Positions 55,704 to 64,000 of a DNA stretch of 64,000 nt are shown here, one piece after another. The notes below the pieces were generated by a model. That model was not told the DNA's origin. It saw only the letters and a program-made list of their open reading frames with translations, and did not search any database. The position numbers and the translations under genes were made by a program. Origin of the DNA: a candidate division Zixibacteria bacterium HGW-Zixibacteria-1 (GTDB lineage: Bacteria; Zixibacteria; MSB-5A5; GN15; PGXB01); contig PGXB01000012.1 of the NCBI GenBank assembly GCA_002838945.1, positions 1 to 64,000 on the forward strand, given 5' to 3'. Each line of letters opens with the position of its first letter. Position 1 is the first letter of the stretch.

Positions 55704-58700
55704 CTACTTCAATATCATCATCTTCTTTGTTTTGATAGAATCTCCTGCTTGCATGCGATAGAAATAAATACCAGTAGAGACCTGCTTGCCATCGGAATCA
55801 GTGCCATCCCATTCGATTCGATAATAGCCGGCAGACGATGGCTCATCGATCAGCTTTTTAACCTTCTGGCCAAGGATATTGAATACCTCTATCTTAACAT
55901 GTGACTGCTCCGGTAGACTGTACTCAATTACAGTTATCGGATTAAATGGATTAGGATAATTCTGTGACAGCCTAAATGTTTCAGGCAAAATATCCTTAAT
56001 CTCATAGGCTATTTTATCGGCATTGAGAACCAGAGGACTTCGCACGGTAGCCAGGGCCGCATCAGCCTCATACGAGACTTTTTCCGCGATATCATAAACA
56101 GCGCCGGCGTCAGGTACGAAAGCCTGAAAGTCCACTGTTTCACCGGCAACATTGTTACTATGGATCATGATGAAAGCCAAGTAACGATCAAGACCTGCGA
56201 GGTACACCGGCCGGGTCATTCCACGGCATTGACCATCGACAAAGGCCCCTATTAAGGTATTCGCATCCCGACATTCAGCATCCACAACATTCAATATGGC
56301 AGTCAACGTCATATTATATTGATAGTCGCTGCGGTCAATGGACCAGCCCGGCAAGGCCTCCTCCGATATCATGACTCCGTTCGCATTTTGCTCGGAATTC
56401 GCGGCCAATAATGGAGCCGGAGTGCCGCCGAAGCCGGGGTATATGAATCCGTCCTTTAACCTGCTGCCGTTAGCGAGGTATAGTTTGTATCCTCTATCAG
56501 GTTCCATAAAATCGAGATCACCGTACCAGGAGATTGTGTTACCGGATTTGAAACATTGAGAGAAGGCTGTTTGGCTTTTGACCATATCTCCGTTGGCCGC
56601 GATGGAATTCAAACCCTGTAAAGCAGTAGCAATGCTTAAGACCGTGTCGGGGAGATAACTCACCCAGTTCCAACCATCGGCTACAGGAATCGGAGTGGTC
56701 AGAGGATCGACAATCGAACCTTCCTGGAAAATAGTTCCCGGCTCAGACAACTTGGCCATATATCCTGAGACATTATCGAGCAACTGCAGAGTTCCGACCC
56801 AGCCCATATCAGGATCGAACTCGGCAAAAGCGGTTTGTGATTTGATAATATCTCCGGTGGCCGGTGTCAGATATGACAGGACGCCATTGACACTCATATC
56901 AATGGCCTGCACATGGGTCGAGAACCAGTTCCATCCACGGGTCAGCGGGATCACCTGCACCGTATCGGGCAGGACATCGGTAGCCGAAAGCGTCACAGGG
57001 TAACCCGGACTGCCGACGCGGCCGTCGGTTACGAAGGCAAAGCGCTCGAGGGTGCTATTGAACAACTTGCAATTGTCGTCATCCCAGACCTGAAAACGCA
57101 TCGTCTCGCCGCTGGAGCGATTACTGTATACAGTCAGGAAAGCCATGTACGATCCCATGATCTGCTCAAGATTGGCCACACCGCGAAGCTGATTACCCAC
57201 GAAGGCCGCTATCCTGTCTTCGGGATCAGCAGAGAGCGTGCCATCAATATCGACCTGAGCGACGATGGTCATCGTATGCTCGTACATGCGCCGATCAAAG
57301 GCCCAGACCGGCTCATGACAAGACACTGTCAGAAGGATGTTGAGATAGGTAATGCCCGTAGCGCATGAAGCCGTGACTTCATGCTCGTAGCTTCCAAGAC
57401 CAATGTCTTCCTGGATGGTGAAGCTGATTGTCTGCTTTCCACCGGGCGGAAGCATATCCGATGCATATACAATTTCCGTTATCCACGACGGCAGGTTCGT
57501 GATTTCGAAAACCACGGCCGAGTCGCCGCCATTCACCAGCCCGGCGGTGATAATTCCGGGATCGCGAAACGCGACATCACAGATAAGATATTCCTGCCGC
57601 CATGTGAAGACGCTTTGTTTTACAAGAAACGCCCATGTTTCGGCTGCTTCCATCGGGTTGTTCGCTTTATCGCGAACACCTCTGACAGTCGCCTCGAGCA
57701 CCCGGTCCTCAAGATCGGCCGCAGTAACACTATCAGGGTCGGGTGTGATGATTATACTTTTTCCGCTGCAGACAATATCAACGGGGATAGTACCGCCGGT
57801 ATTCGGCCCGTCAAGGTACACAAGAGTTATACTATCGGTCAGAACCGAGCGGCAGTCAATCGGTTCGTTGAAAGTGATACCTATATCTTCGCCGAGCGAG
57901 AGTATGTTGTCGGCCGGTTGAGGTTTGCCGAACACCAACGGCGCGTGGCGGTCAATGGTGCCGGTCGAAATACTCGAGAACCCCCGGCCGCCGTTGTTAT
58001 CACCGTTACAATCGGTGAAAGCGCGCAGTTCGTAAACACCGTCGGCCAGCGTGTCATCAGGGAACCAGTCAATGTCCGTCTGTACTCCTCCGAGGGAATC
58101 GGCCCAGACATCGACCCATTCCGACGGGCCTTCCGGCCCGGTTCCCAGACGGCGGTACTGGACACCGACATAATGAACGGCCACGGAATCGCTGATTTCG
58201 AGCTCGTAGTTGGTCAACCACATTTTAAGCGATTTGGCGGAATCCTCGTTGGCTTTGTTGAACACCCAGCCGGGTTCCGGGCGCATCAGCCTGATGTCAC
58301 TGCAGGGAGCATAGAAAGAAACATCGAAATACAGGGTATCGGCATGATTCAGCGGTCCCCCCGTTCTACGCTGCCAGATATCCCATTCGCATTGCGGATA
58401 AACCATGACCGCCAGGCTGTCATAGTAATACCGTGTCGGGCCACGCCCGACCGTCATCGTGATCTGCTGCGAATTATTCGACGGATCGCCATTAACATAG
58501 TAAGTTAATCCCTCGTAAAGCCAGACACCGTTGGCGCTGATGACTGCACCGCCCGGATTCGACGTGGAGACTTCACGCAGGACATAAATCCGGGTATCCT
58601 CGGTCGGGCTCAGGTTGGCCAGAGTCAGGTTGATAACGGCAACCTCGTCCGGCTGAATATTCTTGAGATCTTCTTCCGGCGTGTCCATGTAAAGCTGTGG

Positions 58701-61700
58701 TTTATCGCGGTACATCATCCTCGGTTCGCCGGTTTCAAGATCGGGCCACGGCTCCCAGGGGCAGGAGCTGACTCCGGCCAGAACATCAAAGACCGGCCCG
58801 GCGTAATTTGCATCCGCCTTGATATCCACCGTGTAATGATCACCGATATTGTTATCGCCGAGTACGTACCCCACCGCCTGCGAGGTAGATGCCACAGTCT
58901 CGTCATAATCTGTTACGTACTCATAATTCACGTGCACGGGGAAACTGCAAGCTATCCCACCATGACTTGTCTTAATCCCAAATCCAAGAAAATCAGTTTT
59001 GGCGTCAAAAGTAAATGTTTGTATCCGGGTGTAAGATTTAGTGGTCATAGAATCAAGATAGTAAGAATAATCTGCCCCAGCGCTGAATGAGCGGTTTTCA
59101 AGATATTTGGCATTAATTTTAAGGGAATCATTTTCAGCTAATATATCTTGCCAAAAATCTCGATCTATCACAAAAATCCAACTGGAGTCTGAATGAAGAG
59201 TCTCCCCATCGGGACCCACAAGTGGATCAGGAGGATAAAGCGAATCAAAATAATCGATTTTGGTGCTGAAATTGGGAATAAGAACATCTTCAATATATTG
59301 ATGCGTGTAAGAGTAAATTGTCTCAATTGATTCCGGCTCAAAGCCGAATGCAGTTCTTCGATTGACTAAACAATTTTCATAATCGACTTCGACAACGCCC
59401 ACGCTGGAAAAAATATAATTAGACCCCATCCCGATAAAGACATCGCCGCCTTCACCAACAAAGAGTTCATCGGCACTGGTAGAAAATCTTTTTCTCATAG
59501 TAGTCGTCAGATCGGTCCTGTTTTCCGTATTCGTCATACCGCCGAGCATAAATTCTGTAGTAGTCTGTGATGTAAAGTCATAATCTTCAATTAATCCGGC
59601 TCCAAAACCAACAAAAGTTTTTATTCGGACTCCAGTATAGGTCTCTATTTTCAAGCCTGTTTCACCACTTATTTCATCCATGTTATATTGGATATTCCTT
59701 CGTATTGTGCTATTGCTATCAAGAAAGGAATATGAATAATCGCCGGGCGGGTCGCGAAGAATATATATCGGCATTTGAGCGGTGCCGGTAATGAAATCGG
59801 CGCCCTCCGGCGCCACGTGACCGGTCACCAGGACCCACTCGGTCGCCGTTATCGGCTGTCGGCCCGGGACATAGACCGTGGCACGGAGCGCTTTCTGGAA
59901 AGAGCGGTCATTGCCCTGCTGGTCAACCCGCCCGACCACAAGGCTCGGGGTGCAGGCGAAGGTGGTGTAAGTCGCTTCACCGTTGACAACTTCAAGCTCT
60001 ATGAGGCTGTCCTCGATATCAAAAATCTCGTCGTAGATTCTGATGGTGCCGCTGTCCAGCGGGCAGTAACTGGGATTGCCCATGACATCGTTTCCATAAA
60101 ATTCATTGACCTCGATCGTGAGATCGATCACTGTCAACTGTGGGATCACCGGCAGGGCTTCCGGGAGGATTCTGCCTTCGAAAGCGAGCTGGCAATCCGA
60201 TTCCCAGCTCTCCAGGCCCTTGATGGTCACCTGGAGCGGCGCCCGGTAAACGAAGTTCAGTGATTCATCGACATCAGCCAGGTTGATTTCGCGGGTTCCC
60301 AGAGCGGTGAAGAAATTAACGACATCGGAACCTATCAAACCTGCGGGAATCGTGCTTTCATCCACATTTGCCCTGACCATGTATTTCTGCGGTGGGAGAA
60401 TGATGCTGTATGCGGAATCCGTGGTCAGCGTGGTATCCAGGCAGTTGTTTTCACTGCGGATACGAATGGTTACGACGCCGACATACCGGCCGCATCCGCC
60501 GCCCACATTGCCGGCAAGAGTGCGCGTGGTTAAATCGGTAAAGTTGATACCGGAGGTATTATCCTCAAACAGCTGCGTGATGGAGACAGGGGCAATGGTA
60601 TGCTTATCAATAAACGGTTCGATCTTATGCACATCATTATTCACCGACACCGAGAACTTGCCATTCTTGTCTGTCGCGCCCCTGAACTCACCATCGACGC
60701 GAATCTCGGCATTGGGTACCGGGCAACCCGTTCCGGCAAATTTGATTGTGCCCGAAACGGTGAAGGCGGTGGTCTCGATGAAGTTGAGCTGGTTTTCGAC
60801 CGGATGTTCACCGCTTAACGTAATTTTCTTGAACGCCGGCGTGAACTGCCGTTGTCCCAGAAACGGCCGGACTTCGAACGAAGTTTCATCGGTGCTATTA
60901 CTGGCGTAGCGTATCTTTTCGACGACGTAATTGCCTTCCATATCAGTCGGCGTGCTTATAATCAGAGGAGGTGTGTCTTCGGTCCAGTAAACGCCGTTCT
61001 CGATAACTCCATAGAGGTTTCCCCCGGATTCATCGGAAATTACGGTCCCGCCGCCCTCATCCAGCGGCCAGTAGCCGATCAACCCAGGTTCGTCGCCGGT
61101 CAGCAGGCGGTGCATCGTTGCCTTTATCTGCGATTCAGTGCGGGCACAATTCCAGATACGGATTTCATCGAGTTGACCCTTGAATTGAGTGGAACCAAGC
61201 TTTATATCATATTCATTGGCGGTATTCCCCAATTCAGTGTAATTGGCGCTCGCCGCGGGGAACGAGTCGATATACAGCCTGATTTCGTCATTGTCGGCAT
61301 CATGAACGCAGGCAAAGTGATGCCATTTATCATCATTCAGGTCACTCTGCTCACTGGTGACAGTGATAATATTTCCATCACCAATATCAAATCTAAGCCG
61401 ACCCAGGGCCTGTCTTAATCGGAAAGGAAACTGCTGGGTAGTTCCTTTGGTCAATATCCACCTGTAGTCATTTTCCGAATACCTGATCCATCCTTCAATC
61501 GTATAACTGGTCGTGCCGCCGAACTTCAGGGTTCCATCGTGATCGGGAATACGGACATGCCCGGCCACCCCGTCAAAAAGGAGAGAGCGGTTCGGCTGGG
61601 GAGTGAGAGCGACCGAAACCTCCTCGACACCGGCTCCGGCCATGGTCGAAATATTGCCGGTAATATTACCGTTGGGCGGGCGGCATCCGAAATCGCAGAG

Positions 61701-64000
61701 TCGCTCAGTCGTATTGTTGGGAAGAATTGCTTCCACACAGTATTCATAGGCCCGACCAGGAAGAGCCCCAAAGTCCTCCCAGACCACGATATCCGCAGCA
61801 ACTTCACCTTGATATTCGCCATCACGGTAGATCATGAATTTTGTTTCGTTTGACCACAGATCATGCCATGTTACCCGGACCCGGCTGTTGGGGGTACCGT
61901 CGGTGGCATTGACCGTTGACGACAATATATAGACTGCGCCGGCGGTAGTAATACTATCAGCGTGGTAATCATCATATGGAGCTCCAATAATGGCCGCGTC
62001 ACCGCTGATTCCGACAGAAGAGCCAAAGCGACCCCCATAATCAAGATTAACCGTTCGGAGCCAATTCCAGGCATAGGCATTTGCACGGTCATAAATAAAG
62101 GCCGAGCCTTTTTCACCATTAAAATATGGTCTGCCAACAATGATTTTGTCCCCGCTGATTCCGACAGAAGAGCCATGCTGTGAACCTGACCACCCGCTTA
62201 GTCGTGTCACCTCAGTCCACCCGGTATCACTGCGCTGATAAACATAGACCGTTCCCGCGTTTACTCCACTTGTATTGTCAGCATGGGGTGCGCCGACAAC
62301 GGCTATATCACCGCTGATTGCCACGGAACTTCCCAGACGGTCATTTGCCTGGCCATCACTGGCCAGCAGTTTATTTATCTGTAACCACTTTCCGTTTGCG
62401 CCGCGTTCAAAAATGTAAGCCGAGCCCGACAGAGTACCCTTATCGTCATCATCGGGCGACCCGACAATGGCATAGTCGCCGCTTATGGCCACTCGATATC
62501 CGAAATAATCTTCTGGTGCGCCATCAGCAGCCAGAAGTTTATTTATCTGCGACCAATTGCCATTTGCGTCGCGTTCAAAAACGTAGGCCGCACCGGCATC
62601 AAGACCATTTTCATCATCAAAATTGGCCCCGACGATGGCATAATCGCCGCTTATGGCCACCGATTTTCCAAAATGACTACCACTATTGTCATCGGTGGGC
62701 AGCAGTTTATTTTTCTGTAACCACTTTCCGTCGGCGGCGCGTTCAAAAATGTAAGCCGAACCCAAATATAAAGCGTTAGCACCATGATTAAATGGCGACC
62801 CCACAATAGCATATTTGCCGCTAATTGAAACGGATAATCCAAAAACATCACCGCTTGCGATGTCACTGGCCATAAGCTTTTGCTTTTGAGTCCAACTTCC
62901 ATCGGCTCCACGCTCCAAAATATAAGCTGAGCCGGTGGAATCAATATTCACCGGAGACCCGACAATGGCATAGTTGCCGCTAACGGCGACGGACGCGCCA
63001 AATTTATCTCCTGCTTCAGGGTCGGAGGCATAGAGTGTGATATCCAGATCGGTGGTGTCGCTCCTGCGGATATATTCCGGGTACTCACCCGCATCACACA
63101 CAGATTCCGAGCTGCTGCCTATTTTCAGTACCTGTAATCCGGAAGCATAATCAGCCACGTAGGCATAATCACCGCTTGCGACGGTGCCGCGGGCTGATCC
63201 TGGCGTGTTATAACTTCCGGCCAACCGGGGATTTTCCGGATCACTTATGTCGATTACCTGAAGCCCGGAATTACCATCCGCCGCATAGGCATAATCACCA
63301 AATAAGGTAACGCCAAAAGCTTTTCCAGGTGTATCATAACTGCCTATACGGACCGGATTATTCGGGTCACTGATGTCAATTACCAGCAAACCTGAAATGT
63401 CGACAGCCAAACAGGCATAGTTGCCGGTAATGGCGATGTCACGGCAAGTGTCTGGTGTAATATAACTTCCTGCGAAGGTTGGGTTATTGGGATCACTGAT
63501 ATCAATAACTTGAAGACTGGTTTCATCTGCAATATACGCAAAGTCACCATTAATGGCGACCTGACGCGCTTGTCCGGGTGTGTCATAACGTGCCACCTCG
63601 CTTAGATTTGCCGTATCACTAACATTTATTACCCAAAGTCCGCCCCGATAATCAGCGACATAAGCAAAGTCGCCTTTCAAGGCTACCCCGAAGGCATGAT
63701 TGGGTGTGGTGATGTGCCCTGCAAAGCCGGGGTTCGCCGGATTGCTGATATTAAAGATATTAAGGCCGTAGCCGTAGTTGGCCACGTAGGCATATTTGCC
63801 ACGGATGGCAATGTCCATAGCCCTCGCTGAAAGCGAGTATGTTTTCACTAAATCGGGATTTTGCGGGTCAGAAATGTCCACCACAAAGAAGGCTCCATCA
63901 TAAGCTGAGGCACCAAAATCCGTCACATAGGCATAGTCGCCTTTCACGGCGGCCGCTATGGCGGCATAACCATCCAAATCACAACTTCCCTCAAAGATGG
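55704..64000 (-). CDS. Giant secreted multi-domain protein with T9SS-type sorting domain (partial)
   Basis: At least 2,765 residues; the frame stays open to the right edge, so the N-terminus is missing. The TTG at 63977 is not the true start because the upstream residues continue the repeat pattern. Numbered from there: seven LVIVD-type propeller repeats (about 1-290), seven FG-GAP-type repeats (about 315-690), a fibronectin III-like segment (about 693-765), a LamG/concanavalin domain (about 797-1000), carboxypeptidase regulatory-like segments, Ig-like regions and two GWNWFS/GWNWVS repeats. It ends in a sorting domain with the YPNPFNP motif and the final strand pattern of TIGR04183-like and FlgD-Ig domains. 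The likely job is surface adhesion or an extracellular structure. It is monocistronic as far as can be seen. Confidence 0.88.
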   Translation of the reverse strand, partial: IFEGSCDLDGYAAIAAAVKGDYAYVTDFGASAYDGAFFVVDISDPQNPDLVKTYSLSARAMDIAIRGKYAYVANYGYGLNIFNISNPANPGFAGHITTPNHAFGVALKGDFAYVADYRGGLWVINVSDTANLSEVARYDTPGQARQVAINGDFAYIADETSLQVIDISDPNNPTFAGSYITPDTCRDIAITGNYACLAVDISGLLVIDISDPNNPVRIGSYDTPGKAFGVTLFGDYAYAADGNSGLQVIDISDPENPRLAGSYNTPGSARGTVASGDYAYVADYASGLQVLKIGSSSESVCDAGEYPEYIRRSDTTDLDITLYASDPEAGDKFGASVAVSGNYAIVGSPVNIDSTGSAYILERGADGSWTQKQKLMASDIASGDVFGLSVSISGKYAIVGSPFNHGANALYLGSAYIFERAADGKWLQKNKLLPTDDNSGSHFGKSVAISGDYAIVGANFDDENGLDAGAAYVFERDANGNWSQINKLLAADGAPEDYFGYRVAISGDYAIVGSPDDDDKGTLSGSAYIFERGANGKWLQINKLLASDGQANDRLGSSVAISGDIAVVGAPHADNTSGVNAGTVYVYQRSDTGWTEVTRLSGWSGSQHGSSVGISGDKIIVGRPYFNGEKGSAFIYDRANAYAWNWLRTVNLDYGGRFGSSVGISGDAAIIGAPYDDYHADSITTAGAVYILSSTVNATDGTPNSRVRVTWHDLWSNETKFMIYRDGEYQGEVAADIVVWEDFGALPGRAYEYCVEAILPNNTTERLCDFGCRPPNGNITGNISTMAGAGVEEVSVALTPQPNRSLLFDGVAGHVRIPDHDGTLKFGGTTSYTIEGWIRYSENDYRWILTKGTTQQFPFRLRQALGRLRFDIGDGNIITVTSEQSDLNDDKWHHFACVHDADNDEIRLYIDSFPAASANYTELGNTANEYDIKLGSTQFKGQLDEIRIWNCARTESQIKATMHRLLTGDEPGLIGYWPLDEGGGTVISDESGGNLYGVIENGVYWTEDTPPLIISTPTDMEGNYVVEKIRYASNSTDETSFEVRPFLGQRQFTPAFKKITLSGEHPVENQLNFIETTAFTVSGTIKFAGTGCPVPNAEIRVDGEFRGATDKNGKFSVSVNNDVHKIEPFIDKHTIAPVSITQLFEDNTSGINFTDLTTRTLAGNVGGGCGRYVGVVTIRIRSENNCLDTTLTTDSAYSIILPPQKYMVRANVDESTIPAGLIGSDVVNFFTALGTREINLADVDESLNFVYRAPLQVTIKGLESWESDCQLAFEGRILPEALPVIPQLTVIDLTIEVNEFYGNDVMGNPSYCPLDSGTIRIYDEIFDIEDSLIELEVVNGEATYTTFACTPSLVVGRVDQQGNDRSFQKALRATVYVPGRQPITATEWVLVTGHVAPEGADFITGTAQMPIYILRDPPGDYSYSFLDSNSTIRRNIQYNMDEISGETGLKIETYTGVRIKTFVGFGAGLIEDYDFTSQTTTEFMLGGMTNTENRTDLTTTMRKRFSTSADELFVGEGGDVFIGMGSNYIFSSVGVVEVDYENCLVNRRTAFGFEPESIETIYSYTHQYIEDVLIPNFSTKIDYFDSLYPPDPLVGPDGETLHSDSSWIFVIDRDFWQDILAENDSLKINAKYLENRSFSAGADYSYYLDSMTTKSYTRIQTFTFDAKTDFLGFGIKTSHGGIACSFPVHVNYEYVTDYDETVASTSQAVGYVLGDNNIGDHYTVDIKADANYAGPVFDVLAGVSSCPWEPWPDLETGEPRMMYRDKPQLYMDTPEEDLKNIQPDEVAVINLTLANLSPTEDTRIYVLREVSTSNPGGAVISANGVWLYEGLTYYVNGDPSNNSQQITMTVGRGPTRYYYDSLAVMVYPQCEWDIWQRRTGGPLNHADTLYFDVSFYAPCSDIRLMRPEPGWVFNKANEDSAKSLKMWLTNYELEISDSVAVHYVGVQYRRLGTGPEGPSEWVDVWADSLGGVQTDIDWFPDDTLADGVYELRAFTDCNGDNNGGRGFSSISTGTIDRHAPLVFGKPQPADNILSLGEDIGITFNEPIDCRSVLTDSITLVYLDGPNTGGTIPVDIVCSGKSIIITPDPDSVTAADLEDRVLEATVRGVRDKANNPMEAAETWAFLVKQSVFTWRQEYLICDVAFRDPGIITAGLVNGGDSAVVFEITNLPSWITEIVYASDMLPPGGKQTISFTIQEDIGLGSYEHEVTASCATGITYLNILLTVSCHEPVWAFDRRMYEHTMTIVAQVDIDGTLSADPEDRIAAFVGNQLRGVANLEQIMGSYMAFLTVYSNRSSGETMRFQVWDDDNCKLFNSTLERFAFVTDGRVGSPGYPVTLSATDVLPDTVQVIPLTRGWNWFSTHVQAIDMSVNGVLSYLTPATGDIIKSQTAFAEFDPDMGWVGTLQLLDNVSGYMAKLSEPGTIFQEGSIVDPLTTPIPVADGWNWVSYLPDTVLSIATALQGLNSIAANGDMVKSQTAFSQCFKSGNTISWYGDLDFMEPDRGYKLYLANGSRLKDGFIYPGFGGTPAPLLAANSEQNANGVMISEEALPGWSIDRSDYQYNMTLTAILNVVDAECRDANTLIGAFVDGQCRGMTRPVYLAGLDRYLAFIMIHSNNVAGETVDFQAFVPDAGAVYDIAEKVSYEADAALATVRSPLVLNADKIAYEIKDILPETFRLSQNYPNPFNPITVIEYSLPEQSHVKIEVFNILGQKVKKLIDEPSSAGYYRIEWDGTDSDGKQVSTGIYFYRMQAGDSIKTKKMMILK
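61907..63032 (-). repeat. Tandem FG-GAP-coding repeats
   Basis: Seven repeats of about 160-180 bp encode FG-GAP-like blades with the core SGDYAIVGSP. Adjacent units share long near-identical DNA stretches (for example around 62360-62420 and 62530-62590), which indicates recent duplication. Confidence 0.8.
63119..64000 (-). repeat. Tandem LVIVD-coding repeats
   Basis: Seven repeats of about 125-130 bp encode LVIVD blades of the form GDYAYVAD...GLQVIDISDP.NP. The array runs to the window edge, so more units may lie outside. Confidence 0.8.

Noticed and set aside
61907-64000. Possible CRISPR array
   Set aside because: The repeats are long (125-180 bp), in frame and encode propeller blades; there are no short identical repeats with spacers.

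Overview
The window is a 64 kb piece of a Gram-negative bacterial chromosome of roughly 50% GC. The outer-membrane assembly genes (Omp85 and TamB types), Pal-like OmpA lipoprotein, AsmA protein, many lipoproteins and a C-terminal YPNPFNP-type sorting domain (type IX secretion style) point to the FCB superphylum or a nearby candidate phylum such as Zixibacteria. That placement is inference from gene content and protein style; no 16S rRNA gene is present.

Layout. Positions 1-1683 are an AT-rich accessory patch: one lipoprotein gene flanked by hairpin and inverted-repeat elements. Positions 1684-5264 hold a class IV aminotransferase, a DUF401 membrane protein and an ECF sigma/anti-sigma pair. 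Positions 5345-11452 form a CMD-like protein/TamB/Omp85 operon. Next come a cysteine desulfurase and mnmA (tRNA 2-thiouridine), a UPF0173 metallo-hydrolase, an AsmA protein, cysE and proS. Positions 19775-34449 are a long translation and RNA block: rimP-nusA-infB-ylxP-rbfA-nrnA-truB-ribF-rpsO-pnp, then an M16 peptidase, a polysaccharide deacetylase and leuS.

Positions 34603-42376 are on the minus strand. They hold a glycine-rich exported protein, a D,D-carboxypeptidase joined to an ABC-2 exporter, a DUF72 protein, and a very tight five-gene membrane cluster (DUF6754-like protein, six-TM protein, double-anchored protein, six-TM protein, 40-residue zinc ribbon). A sugar ABC importer without its ATPase and a Pal-like lipoprotein follow on the plus strand (42461-46053). 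On the minus strand, tyrS, a TPR lipoprotein, an Ig-like lipoprotein and a membrane protein with a gingipain/caspase-like His-Cys dyad occupy 46126-53035. A class A penicillin-binding protein, tRNA-Leu(CAA) and the end of a giant multi-domain secreted protein (running off the right edge) close the window.

The best candidates for undescribed biology are the five-gene DUF6754 cluster, the lipoprotein with a clan CD-like dyad fused to a polytopic membrane domain, and the giant sorting-domain protein with two successive seven-repeat propellers and an internal AT-rich block. A recurring promoter form, TTGACA-16-TATATT, sits close enough to several start codons to suggest leaderless mRNAs.
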